Below, piece by piece: positions 41,030-48,895 of a stretch of 64,000 bases of DNA. Both the position numbers and the translations under genes were made by a program. How positions within the stretch are numbered: the stretch's first letter is position 1; each line of letters opens with the position of its first letter. Origin of the DNA: Streptomyces sp. NBC_00523 (GTDB lineage: Bacteria > Actinomycetota > Actinomycetes > Streptomycetales > Streptomycetaceae); NCBI RefSeq assembly GCF_036346615.1, contig NZ_CP107836.1, positions 4,402,001 through 4,466,000 on the forward strand, written 5' to 3'. A model generated the notes under the pieces. The model searched no databases. It had not been told where the DNA came from and worked only from the letters and a program-made list of their open reading frames with translations.

Positions 41030-41890
41030 ATGAAATCAGGCAGAACCGGGGCCGTGGCCGCGCTCGCGGGGGCTCTGGCCCTCTCGGCGCTCACGGCACC
41101 GCAGGCGACGGCCGCCGGTACCGGGATCACGGTGTCGCGGGTCGTCGTCAATGGGGGGAAGCCCGTCGTGGTGGGCACCACGGAGGCGAAGGAGCCCTCG
41201 GTCACCTTCCGGATCACCCTGCCTCCGGGCTACAGCACGGCCGACCCCTCCGCGTACGACGCGGCACCGTTTCTCTACCACGGGACCACACCGGCCCGGG
41301 GCTTCGAGAACGGCGGGATCCATATGGGGCTCTACACCTGCTACGAGACGACCGCCCGGATCGCGGACTGCGAGGGGACGCTCTACATCGAGCCCCAGCA
41401 CTACTACTACGGGCTGGACTCCCACAACGACGCGACCACCTGGAAGATCGGGACCGTGTCCCAGCTCTGGAAGGGCGCTCATCTCCTGGCCGAGGAGTAC
41501 GGGAACGTGGCCGGCGGCGTGCAGCTCAAGCGTTACGCCAAGGCCACCGTCAACGCCGCCCCCGAGCCCGTGGCGAAGGGCAAGCCGATCACCGTGACCG
41601 GCACGCTGAAGCGGGCGGACTGGGTGAAGCACACGTACACCGGGGTCGCGGACGCGTCCGTCCAGTTGCAGTTCCGGCCCACGGGCACGTCCTCGTACGA
41701 CACCGTGAAGACCGTGCGGTCCAGCTCCACGGGTGCGCTGAAGGCGACGGTCACCGCGACCCTCGACGGGGACTGGCGGTGGAGCTTCGGCGGCTGGTCC
41801 ACCACGGGCGGCGCGGTCTCGTCCGGGGACTACGTGGACGTGAGCGGCGCGGGCGGGCTCGTCAGGGAGATGCACGCACGTCCCTGGTGA
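41030..41890 (+). CDS. Secreted protein with Ig-like repeat region, unknown function
   Basis: 286 residues, ATG 41030 with GAGGTG upstream. A Sec signal peptide is clear: Lys/Arg start, hydrophobic AVAALAGALALSALTA and cleavage after QATA. Residues about 30-165 contain two cysteines (YTCYETT, ADCEGT) that could be bridged and an aromatic HYYYGLDSHND motif. Residues about 180-275 look like a beta-sandwich domain (KGKPITVTGTLKRADWVKHT and VQLQFRPTGTSSYDTVKTVR). Probably an extracellular protein; no enzyme motif is seen. Confidence 0.7.
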   Translation: MKSGRTGAVAALAGALALSALTAPQATAAGTGITVSRVVVNGGKPVVVGTTEAKEPSVTFRITLPPGYSTADPSAYDAAPFLYHGTTPARGFENGGIHMGLYTCYETTARIADCEGTLYIEPQHYYYGLDSHNDATTWKIGTVSQLWKGAHLLAEEYGNVAGGVQLKRYAKATVNAAPEPVAKGKPITVTGTLKRADWVKHTYTGVADASVQLQFRPTGTSSYDTVKTVRSSSTGALKATVTATLDGDWRWSFGGWSTTGGAVSSGDYVDVSGAGGLVREMHARPW

Positions 41891-42033
41891 CCTGGGGTGA
41901 TGCGGGCCGGATGCGCTTCGGGGCGCCCGGCCCGTTTCTCGTCGGTGGCGGATTCAGCAATCCGGAAGAAGCGAAACGGGCGGTTCGGCAGCAGTCTCTT
42001 CGCACGGGTATGTGTTTCTCGAAGGGACCTCGT

Positions 42034-42819
42034 ATGGACCACTCAGGAATGCCAGGAATGACGGGTATGCCCGGGATGGAGTCCACCGCCTCGACGGTGG
42101 ACACCCTGGGCGCCGTCCTGTTCATCGGCTGGGCCGTGGCGATGTGGGGCGCCGTCGCCGTGCTCGCGGTCGGCAACCGGCGGCCGCTGCGGCCGGGGCT
42201 GTACAAGGTCGCCGTCGCGCTCATCGGTATCGGCGTCATCGGCCAGATCGGGCACTTTCAGGAGCACGTCGCCCAGGCCGCGTACTGGATCGGGCACCCC
42301 TACGACCCGGCGTGGATGACGCCGTGGGGCAACAGCTTCTCGCGCGGGTTCGGGCAGGTCGACCCGAGCAAGCCGTCGCTCGGGATGGAGATCCTGCACC
42401 TGATCGGGAACTTCATCTTCCTCGCCGGACTGGTCGGCATCGTGCAGATCACGCACCGGGTCGCCGGGCAGCTGAAGTCGCGCAAGTGGGCCCGGATGGG
42501 CGTCTGGATGCAGGGCATCCACGGCCTGGAGCACATCGTGCTGACCCTCTCCGTCGCGCTCGGAGCCAGCCGGGCCATCGGCCTGTCGACCTGGTTCGGC
42601 GCCATCGAGCCCGGCCCGGCGCTGGCCACGTACCGGATCTGGTGGCACTTCGTGGCCAACGCGGTCGGCACGGCCATCCTCGGGATCGCCGTGTACCACC
42701 TGTGGAAGGAGAAGCGGGCGGTCAGGGCGAGCTTCGGTCTCGCGGAGGACGCCTCGGACGCGGCCGCTCCGGCGGACGACGACCCCGCGCGCACCCTCGA
42801 ACCGGCGGGGCGCCCCTGA
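42034..42819 (+). CDS. Polytopic membrane protein with Met/His-rich N-terminus
   Basis: 261 residues, ATG 42034 with AAGGGA upstream (ATG 42010 would add eight residues). The N-terminus MDHSGMPGMTGMPGME is rich in Met and His, like copper-handling proteins. Five or six membrane helices follow (about 26-46, 57-75, 120-142, 158-180, 205-228), with further histidines in or near membranes (IGHFQEHVAQ, ILHLIGNF, IHGLEHIVL, WWHFVAN, VYHLW). The C-terminal tail is acidic. No certain family; a copper or metal role is inferred from composition and from the nearby CsoR-type box. Confidence 0.65.
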   Translation: MDHSGMPGMTGMPGMESTASTVDTLGAVLFIGWAVAMWGAVAVLAVGNRRPLRPGLYKVAVALIGIGVIGQIGHFQEHVAQAAYWIGHPYDPAWMTPWGNSFSRGFGQVDPSKPSLGMEILHLIGNFIFLAGLVGIVQITHRVAGQLKSRKWARMGVWMQGIHGLEHIVLTLSVALGASRAIGLSTWFGAIEPGPALATYRIWWHFVANAVGTAILGIAVYHLWKEKRAVRASFGLAEDASDAAAPADDDPARTLEPAGRP

Positions 42820-42910
42820 CCGTGGCGCCGCGCACTGCCCCCGTACGGAACAGAGCCGGCCGGGCACCCCGAGGGGTGTCCGGCCGGTCGTGCGTGCGGG
42901 GCGGGGCGGG

Positions 42911-44356
42911 TCAGTCCGTGCCGGACTCCATCGCCGCGCGGTCCAGCATCTCGTCCTGGTCCGAGACCTCGCCGCGCGAGGCGATGGCCTCGGCGCCGCC
43001 CTCGGGCAGCTGGCCGATCAGGCCGGTGGCGGCGGCCTGGGCCGCGCCGATGGCCGGGTTCGCGGTGCCGATCATGCCGAGGCCCGCGTACTGCTCCAGC
43101 TTGGCGCGGGAGTCAGCGATGTCCAGGTTCCGCATGGTGAGCTGGCCGATGCGGTCGACCGGGCCGAACGCGGAGTCCTCGGTGCGCTCCATGGACAGCT
43201 TGTCCGGGTGGTAGCTGAAGGCCGGGCCCGTGGTGTCGAGGATCGAGTAGTCCTCGCCGCGCCGCAGCCGCAGGGTGACCTCGCCGGTGACGGCCGTACC
43301 GACCCAGCGCTGGATCGACTCGCGGACCATCAGCGCCTGCGGGTCCAGCCAGCGGCCCTCGTACATCAGCCGGCCGAGGCGGCGGCCCTCGTTGTGGTAC
43401 TGGGCGAGGGTGTCCTCGTTGTGGATGGCGTTGACCAGGCGCTCGTACGCGGCGTGCAGCAGGGCCATGCCGGGGGCCTCGTAGATGCCCCGGCTCTTGG
43501 CCTCGATGATCCGGTTCTCGATCTGGTCGGACATGCCCAGGCCGTGGCGGCCGCCGATGGCGTTCGCCTTCAGGACCAGGTCGACGGCGGTCTCGAACTT
43601 CTCGCCGTTGATCGTGACCGGGCGGCCCTGGTCGAAGCCGATCGTGACGTCCTCGGTCTCGATCTCGACCGACGGGTCCCAGAACCGCACGCCCATGATC
43701 GGCTCGACGGTCTCCACACCGGTGTTCAGGTGCTCCAGCGTCTTGGCCTCGTGGGTGGCGCCCCAGATGTTGGCGTCCGTGGAGTACGCCTTCTCGGTGC
43801 TGTCCCGGTAGGGCAGGCCGTGGGCGACCAGCCACTCCGACATCTCCTTGCGGCCGCCGAGCTCCGTCACGAACTCGGCGTCCAGCCAGGGCTTGTAGAT
43901 GCGCAGGTGCGGGTTGGCCAGCAGGCCGTAGCGGTAGAACCGCTCGATGTCGTTGCCCTTGAACGTGGAGCCGTCGCCCCAGATCTGGACGTCGTCCTCC
44001 AGCATCGCCCGGACCAGGAGCGTGCCGGTGACCGCGCGGCCCAGCGGCGTCGTGTTGAAGTACGCCCGGCCGCCCGAACGGATGTGGAACGCCCCGCACG
44101 TCAGCGCGGCCAGCCCCTCCTCCACGAGTGCGGCGCGGCAGTCGACCAGGCGGGCGAGCTCGGCGCCGTACGTCTTGGCGCGGCCCGGGACCGAGGCGAT
44201 GTCGGGCTCGTCGTACTGGCCGATGTCGGCGGTGTAGGTGCACGGAACGGCACCCTTGTCGCGCATCCACGCGACCGCGACCGAGGTGTCGAGGCCGCCC
44301 GAGAAGGCGATGCCGACGCGTTCGCCGGTGGGCAGGGAGGTGAGGACCTTGGACAT
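42911..44356 (-). CDS. argG: Argininosuccinate synthase (E. coli-type, long form)
   Basis: 481 residues from ATG 44356. It joins citrulline and aspartate in arginine synthesis. The ATP pyrophosphatase P-loop is AFSGGLDTS (residues about 17-25). GAFHIRSGGRAYFNTTPLGR, GDGSTFKGNDIERFYRYGL and the long C-terminal region match the E. coli-type subfamily (about 447 residues) rather than the roughly 400-residue type found in many other bacteria. A palindrome resembling an ArgR box lies upstream. Divergent from the DUF4396 gene; no other arg gene is adjacent. Confidence 0.95.
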   Translation of the reverse strand: MSKVLTSLPTGERVGIAFSGGLDTSVAVAWMRDKGAVPCTYTADIGQYDEPDIASVPGRAKTYGAELARLVDCRAALVEEGLAALTCGAFHIRSGGRAYFNTTPLGRAVTGTLLVRAMLEDDVQIWGDGSTFKGNDIERFYRYGLLANPHLRIYKPWLDAEFVTELGGRKEMSEWLVAHGLPYRDSTEKAYSTDANIWGATHEAKTLEHLNTGVETVEPIMGVRFWDPSVEIETEDVTIGFDQGRPVTINGEKFETAVDLVLKANAIGGRHGLGMSDQIENRIIEAKSRGIYEAPGMALLHAAYERLVNAIHNEDTLAQYHNEGRRLGRLMYEGRWLDPQALMVRESIQRWVGTAVTGEVTLRLRRGEDYSILDTTGPAFSYHPDKLSMERTEDSAFGPVDRIGQLTMRNLDIADSRAKLEQYAGLGMIGTANPAIGAAQAAATGLIGQLPEGGAEAIASRGEVSDQDEMLDRAAMESGTD

Positions 44357-44361
44357 AGGAA

Positions 44362-44398
44362 GATTATGCATCATCTCGCATGATCATGCAACGTCCGC
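44362..44398 (-). promoter_or_regulatory. Putative ArgR operator upstream of argG
   Basis: The perfect palindrome GCATGATCATGC (44378-44389) and a second related half-site set (GATTATGCATCATC, 44362-44375) are close to the argG start. They resemble the tandem A/T-containing ARG boxes bound by ArgR/AhrC. The region is unusually A/T-rich for this genome. Confidence 0.5.
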
Positions 44399-44415
44399 AT
44401 GCATTCCCTGAGGAA

Positions 44416-44432
44416 ATACCCCTGGGGGGTAT
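44416..44432 (+). promoter_or_regulatory. CsoR-type copper-responsive operator
   Basis: ATACCCC (44416-44422), TGG, GGGGTAT (44426-44432): a perfect 7-bp inverted repeat matching the G-tract palindromes bound by Cu(I)-sensing CsoR. It overlaps a probable -10 (TATGGT, 44430-44435) of the DUF4396 gene, so CsoR would block this promoter until copper is present. Confidence 0.7.
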
Positions 44433-44491
44433 GGTGTTGTGATGGTGCGTACGGGAAACCCGTCTCGTACCGCCCGACGGAGGGAAGCGCG

Positions 44492-44950
44492 ATGGAGCAC
44501 GTCCACCACGGAGGTCACGCCACCTGGCGGATGGCGGCGCAGGCCACCCTGCACTGCCTCACCGGCTGCGCGATCGGCGAGATCCTCGGCATGGTGATCG
44601 GCACGGCGGCCGGCCTGCACAACGGCGCGACCGTGGCCCTGTCCATCGCCCTGGCCTTCGTCTTCGGTTACGCGCTGACCATGCGCGGGGTCCTGAAGGC
44701 GGACGTGCCCCTGCGGCAGGCGCTGAAGGTGGCGCTGGCCGCCGACACGCTGTCCATCGCGGTCATGGAGCTCATCGACAACACCGTCATGGTCACCATC
44801 CCCGGCGCCATGGACGCGGGCCTGTCCGACGTCCTCTTCTGGGGCGCGCTCGCCGGCTCGCTGGCCCTCGCCTTCGTCATCACCACACCGGTGAATCGCT
44901 GGATGATCGGACGCGGCAAGGGCCACGCCGTGGTGCACGCCTACCACTGA
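44492..44950 (+). CDS. DUF4396 family membrane protein, probably copper-regulated
   Basis: 152 residues, ATG 44492 with GGAGGGAAG upstream. The N-terminus MEHVHHGGHATW is His-rich. Four membrane helices can be seen, at about residues 15-45 (LHCLTGCAIGEILGMVIGTA), 49-68, 88-108 and 118-138 (FWGALAGSLALAFVITTPVN). The motif MELIDNTVMVTIPGAMDAG fits DUF4396. The CsoR-type operator points to copper induction. Cys22 and Cys26 in the first helix may bind Cu(I). Biochemical role is unknown. Confidence 0.8.
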   Translation: MEHVHHGGHATWRMAAQATLHCLTGCAIGEILGMVIGTAAGLHNGATVALSIALAFVFGYALTMRGVLKADVPLRQALKVALAADTLSIAVMELIDNTVMVTIPGAMDAGLSDVLFWGALAGSLALAFVITTPVNRWMIGRGKGHAVVHAYH

Positions 44951-44963
44951 GGGCGGACGGGGC

Positions 44964-45608
44964 TCACTTCCGCCAGAACAGGTGGTGCGTCACCCCGCTC
45001 GGGCTCGGGACGACGTCCAGGTGGAAGCGGTCGCGCAGGTCGTCCGGGGAGTCCCAGAGGCGCATGCCCGTCCCGAACTTCACCGGGGACACCGCCACGT
45101 GCAGGGTGTCGACCAGGTCGGCGTCCAGGAACTCCCGGATGGTGGAGACCCCGCCGCCGAGCCGGACGTCCTTGCCCTCCGCGGCCTCCCGGGCCTGGGC
45201 GAGGACGTCGGCGGGCTCGCCGTCCACGAAGTGGAACGTGGTGTCGGAGAGCGTGAAGGAGGGCCGCTTGTGGTGCGTCAGGACGAACACCGGGGTGTGG
45301 AACGGCGGCTCGTCGCCCCACCAGCCCTGCCACTCGTGGTTCTCCCACGGACCGCGCTGCGGGCTGAACTTGTTGCGGCCCATGATCTCGGCGCCGATGT
45401 TGAGCGAGAAGTCCCGCGTCATGTAGTCGTCCAGGCCCCGGCTGCCGCCCGGGTCCCTCCGGCCGGGCCAGCTCGCCGTAGCCCCGGCCCAGGCGAACAA
45501 CTGCCCCGGATCGACATGGCCGAAGGGCCGCTCCAGGGTCTGGTTCTCCCCGCAGGCGACGCCGTCGGCGGAGACGGTGAAGTTCTGGACCTTCAGCAGT
45601 TGAGCCAT
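44964..45608 (-). CDS. Dihydrofolate reductase-like (RibD C-terminal) family protein
   Basis: 214 residues from ATG 45608 with AGGGAGAAG upstream. FTVSADGVACGENQ, AEIMGRNKFS, PVFVLTHHKRPSF and GKDVRLGGGVSTIREFLDAD form the NADPH-binding pattern of RibD_C/YyaP-like reductases. These proteins are often annotated as dihydrofolate reductase, but the true substrate of this group is unknown. Converges with the DUF4396 gene with 13 bases between. Confidence 0.85.
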   Translation of the reverse strand: MAQLLKVQNFTVSADGVACGENQTLERPFGHVDPGQLFAWAGATASWPGRRDPGGSRGLDDYMTRDFSLNIGAEIMGRNKFSPQRGPWENHEWQGWWGDEPPFHTPVFVLTHHKRPSFTLSDTTFHFVDGEPADVLAQAREAAEGKDVRLGGGVSTIREFLDADLVDTLHVAVSPVKFGTGMRLWDSPDDLRDRFHLDVVPSPSGVTHHLFWRK

Positions 45609-45695
45609 GGATGCTCTTCTCCCTGTAATGGGTGACAACGCAAGGGGTGACTCCTCGGGCGGCCCGGACTCACCGCCGTACACCGCCGCGATTTC

Positions 45696-46628
45696 TCATC
45701 CCACCGTAAGCACCGCGTTCCCCCGGACCCGGCGCGCCCGGATGTCGGCGATGGCGTCCCCGGTGCGCGACCAGTCGCGGACCGGGCCTATCTCCGGGTG
45801 CAGCCGCCCGCCCGCCACCAGCCTTACCAGGGTGGCGAGTTCGGCCGCGTACGTGGTGTCGGCGCGGGTGTAGTCGAAGTGGGCGATACGGGCCTGGGCC
45901 GGGCCGCCGAAGAAGTCGAAGAAGTTCAGCGTGACCGGGGTGCGGCTCGCCTGGCCGAACCAGACCAGCAGGCCGCCCGGGGCCAGCCGGGCCAGCGCGG
46001 CCGGCAGCGAGTCCCCGCCCACCGACTCCAGGACCACGTCGAACGGGCCCTCCGCTTCCTCCGGCGACGTCACCACCGCCTCGGCGCCCAGCTCCAGCAG
46101 CCGCGCCCCGCGCTCCCGGGTCGCGCTCACCGCCGTCACCGCCGCCCCCGAGGAGGCCGCCAGCTCCGTGACGTAGTGGCCGACGCCCCCGCTCGCCCCG
46201 GTCAGCAGGACCCGCCGCCCCGCCACCGGGCCGGCCGCGCGCAGCAGGCGCAGCGCGGTGATCCCGGCCAGCGGGAGGGCCGCCGCCGTCACCGCGTCGA
46301 CGCTGTCCGGGAGCGGGGCGAGGCTGTGCACCGGGACGGCGACGCGCTCGGCCCAGCCGTACGCGGGCGGGTGGGCGACGACCCGGGTGCCGGCGGCCGG
46401 TCCGGTGCCGTCGGCCGCCGCCCGGACGACCGTGCCCGCGACGTCCTTGCCGGGCCGCCAGCCGGGCCACCGGCGGTTCAGCTGCCCGTCGAGCTGGAAG
46501 GTCTCGCCCCGGTTGACCGAGTACGCCTCGACCGCGACGAGGGCCTCGTCGGCGGCGGGGGCGGGCTCGGGGGCCTCGCCGATGTGGACTGTGCCGCCCT
46601 CTTCGGCGGCGGGGAGTTGTGCGCGCAT
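45696..46628 (-). CDS. Zinc-independent quinone oxidoreductase / MDR-family NADPH dehydrogenase
   Basis: 310 residues. Medium-chain dehydrogenase fold without catalytic zinc ligands: substrate-entry motif AYSVNRGETFQL, PGKDVAGTVV and the NADPH-binding Rossmann motif TGASGGVGHYVTELA. The C-terminal part has FDVVLESVGGDSLPAALARL. Family members reduce quinones or enones; no substrate can be named. Probably co-transcribed from the strand shared with the SnoaL gene, separated by a short tandem repeat. Confidence 0.9.
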   Translation of the reverse strand: MRAQLPAAEEGGTVHIGEAPEPAPAADEALVAVEAYSVNRGETFQLDGQLNRRWPGWRPGKDVAGTVVRAAADGTGPAAGTRVVAHPPAYGWAERVAVPVHSLAPLPDSVDAVTAAALPLAGITALRLLRAAGPVAGRRVLLTGASGGVGHYVTELAASSGAAVTAVSATRERGARLLELGAEAVVTSPEEAEGPFDVVLESVGGDSLPAALARLAPGGLLVWFGQASRTPVTLNFFDFFGGPAQARIAHFDYTRADTTYAAELATLVRLVAGGRLHPEIGPVRDWSRTGDAIADIRARRVRGNAVLTVG

Positions 46629-46645
46629 GTCGGGCTCCTCGGTTC

Positions 46646-46682
46646 CTCAGCTGCTCAGCTGCTCAGCTGCTCAGCTGCTCAG
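46646..46682. repeat. 8-bp tandem repeat (CTCAGCTG)n
   Basis: Four perfect copies of CTCAGCTG (46646-46677) followed by CTCAG. It lies in the short gap and reaches the last codon of the SnoaL-like gene (stop at 46679-46681). Copy number could change by slippage. Confidence 0.9.
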
Positions 46683-47077
46683 GCGAAGACGACGTCGTGG
46701 GCGTGCAGGGTGTCGAAGTGCTCCCGGACGGCGGCGATCCGGCCGTCGCGCACGGTGAACACGGCCAGGCAGTGCTGGTCGTAGCGGGCGCCCTTGCGGG
46801 TCAGCGCGCGCGTCTTCCATTCCGCGAGCACCCGCTCGCCCTCCGCGATCACGCCCAGGAACTCCATCTCCACGGTCTCCGGCACCAGCCGGGCGGTCAT
46901 CGTCGCCACGAACGCGTCGAAGATCTCGTCGGGCCCGGTCCAGGTGCCCGAAACGGGCAGGTCACCGGCGAGCGTCCAGGTGACGTCGGCGTCGAAGAAC
47001 GCCCTCAGCCGGTCCATGTCGCCCGCGGCGAGGGTCTTCATGTAGTCGAGGACGACGTCCTTGGGGGTGCTGTGCAT
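46679..47077 (-). CDS. SnoaL-like (NTF2 fold) protein
   Basis: 132 residues. VVLDYMKTLAAGDMDRLRAF, FDADVTWTLAGDLPVSGTWTG and the closing VREHFDTLHAHDVV have the pattern of the SnoaL/limonene-epoxide-hydrolase-like NTF2 superfamily, cone-shaped proteins that are enzymes or small-molecule binders. Divergent from the LysR gene, which is likely its regulator. The C-terminal residues adjoin the octanucleotide repeat. Confidence 0.85.
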   Translation of the reverse strand: MHSTPKDVVLDYMKTLAAGDMDRLRAFFDADVTWTLAGDLPVSGTWTGPDEIFDAFVATMTARLVPETVEMEFLGVIAEGERVLAEWKTRALTRKGARYDQHCLAVFTVRDGRIAAVREHFDTLHAHDVVFA

Positions 47078-47187
47078 GATCGTGAGTCCCTTCCTCCGTG
47101 TTGCTCCCGACGCTACGGAGACCGGGGCCGCGCAGGGAAAGACCTGTTCCCGATCGCTTCAGAACCGCACGGCATCGCCGCAGCTCA

Positions 47188-47203
47188 TATGCTGTTCCGT
47201 ATG
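47188..47203 (+). promoter_or_regulatory. -10 element for a leaderless LysR-type gene
   Basis: TATGCT (47188-47193) ends 7 bases before the ATG at 47201 and no Shine-Dalgarno sequence precedes it. Confidence 0.4.
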
Positions 47204-48127
47204 TCGGATCTACGGCGCCTGCGCTACTTCCTGGCCGTGGCGGAGGAACGCAACTTCACCCGCGCCGCCGAGCGCCTGCACATCGCGCAGCCCGCGCTCA
47301 GCCGCCAGATACGGGAGCTGGAACGGGAGTTGGGCGTACGGCTCCTGGACCGCACCACGCACTCCGTCGAACCCACGGAGGCCGGGCGGCTGTTGACGGA
47401 GCGCGGCACGGCCCTCTGCGAGGAGGCGGATCGCCTCTGGCGCGATGTACGCGGCTTCGCCGGGGGCGAGAGCGGCACGCTGGTGCTCGGCTACAGCATG
47501 AGCACGAGTTACGAGACGGCCCCCGCGATCCTCGCCGCCCTGGCGGACCGGCTGCCCGGCATCACCGCCGACACCCGGCTGCTGCCCACCGCCGCGATCC
47601 TGTCCGGCGTCGCCGACGGCACCCTCGACGCGGGGCTGGTCCGCTGCCCGCCGCCGACGCCCGAGCTGGTGCGGACGCTCGTACGGCTGGAACCGCAGGG
47701 CGTCCTGATGTCCACCGCCCACCGCCTCGCGGCGCGCCCCGCCGTGGACCCGGCCGAGCTGTCCCCGGAAACGCTCCTGATCCACCCGCGCGAGGCCAAC
47801 CCGGGCCACTACGACGCGATCACGGCGCTCCTGGCCGAGGCGGGCGCCGATCCCGGACTCCTCCTCCGCCCCCTGACGTTCGACGCCGGCCACACCCCGG
47901 TCGCCCGGGGCGAGGCGGTCTCGATCGTCGGCGACTCCGCCGCCCCGAGCCTGCCCGCCGGTCTGGTCTGGCGCCCCCTGACCGGAGGAGCCGCCATCGA
48001 ACTCCACCTCCTCACCCGGGGCCGTACGGCCCGCCCGGTCACCGCCCAACTCCTGCGCGTGGCGGGGGAGGTGGCGCGGGCCGGGGGGTGGCTGCGGTCG
48101 CCGGGGGCGGCGGGGACGGCGGGGTGA
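47201..48127 (+). CDS. LysR-family transcriptional regulator
   Basis: 308 residues. Residues 1-60 form the winged helix (LRRLRYFLAVAEERNFTRAA, LHIAQPALSRQIRELERELG, RTTHSVEPTEAG). The rest is a periplasmic-binding-like effector domain. The intergenic region to the divergent SnoaL gene (123 bases) is the probable binding site. The most likely targets are the SnoaL-like and quinone oxidoreductase genes. The ATG at 47189 would add four residues (MLFR) but fits the -10 less well. Confidence 0.92.
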   Translation: MSDLRRLRYFLAVAEERNFTRAAERLHIAQPALSRQIRELERELGVRLLDRTTHSVEPTEAGRLLTERGTALCEEADRLWRDVRGFAGGESGTLVLGYSMSTSYETAPAILAALADRLPGITADTRLLPTAAILSGVADGTLDAGLVRCPPPTPELVRTLVRLEPQGVLMSTAHRLAARPAVDPAELSPETLLIHPREANPGHYDAITALLAEAGADPGLLLRPLTFDAGHTPVARGEAVSIVGDSAAPSLPAGLVWRPLTGGAAIELHLLTRGRTARPVTAQLLRVAGEVARAGGWLRSPGAAGTAG

Positions 48128-48145
48128 GAGGAGCGGCCCGTCGGA

Positions 48146-48568
48146 TCACCGGGGAAGGACGGCAAGCGCCTCCACCTCGATGAGCAGCTCCGGCCGGTAG
48201 AGCGCGGCCACCTGCACGGCCGTGCTGGCAGGCGGCCGCCGCACGTCGACATGGACGTCCCGGGCTGCCCGGATGGCGGGCAGAAACGCCACATCGGTGA
48301 CGAAGTAGCTGAGCTTGGCGACGTCGGCGAACGTCGCCCCGCTCGCGGCGAGGCAGTGTGCGAGGTTCTCGAAGACTTGCCGGGCCTGGGCCGCGGGGTC
48401 GCCCTCCCCGACCACGTCCCCCTTCTCGTCGAGTGCGACCTGCCCCGAGATCACGACGAGCCTGCCCTCACCGACGACCACATGGCTGTAACCCTGGGCG
48501 GGGGCGATTCCGTCGGGCGGTATGTGGGTCAGCGTGGACTCGCCGGACCCGTCGTGTGCGTCGCGCAC
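48146..48568 (-). CDS. RidA family protein
   Basis: 140 residues from GTG 48568, with GGAG and GAGG (5 bases before the start) upstream. SHVVVGEGRLVVISGQVALD, NLAHCLAASGATFADVAKLS and the end RPPASTAVQVAALYRPELLIEVEALAVL are RidA-type (the last quoted as RPPASTAVQVAALYRP). The usual arginine of active RidA deaminases (in xxRxxVxV near the end) is replaced by ST-AV, so imine deaminase activity is doubtful. The frame stays open for 89 codons upstream to 48835 (see findings). Confidence 0.85.
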   Translation of the reverse strand: MRDAHDGSGESTLTHIPPDGIAPAQGYSHVVVGEGRLVVISGQVALDEKGDVVGEGDPAAQARQVFENLAHCLAASGATFADVAKLSYFVTDVAFLPAIRAARDVHVDVRRPPASTAVQVAALYRPELLIEVEALAVLPR

Positions 48569-48895
48569 GGGAACCTCACTCCTTTGGTGGCTGAGGTGCC
48601 CAACGATATGTGCGCCCAGGCGAGTTCGGTTCCCGTTGGACGGTCGCCGAGGACGTCGGCGCCACGCCGCGATGATGTCCCCAGGGCCCCACTGCGCGGC
48701 CAGGCCCTCGGTCGCCGTGTCCGTCGGAGGGACCCGGCCGACCGCGACGAGGGGGGCGTCCTGGGCGCCGGGGACCTGCTGTGTGAAGGCCACTGGATCC
48801 TCCATGAAGTCGGATCGGCTCAAAGTATGAGTCATGCCGACTTTGCCCTCGCTCAGTCGGACCCGGCGGGTTCAGATCCACAACTGAGCCAGGCC
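48569..48895. other. Intergenic region between ridA-like and AsnC-like genes
   Basis: 327 bases, no gene I can support. It contains an in-frame open extension of the RidA gene without similarity I recognise, and an inverted repeat CAAAGT (48822-48827)/ACTTTG (48841-48846) that could be a regulator site. Confidence 0.4.
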
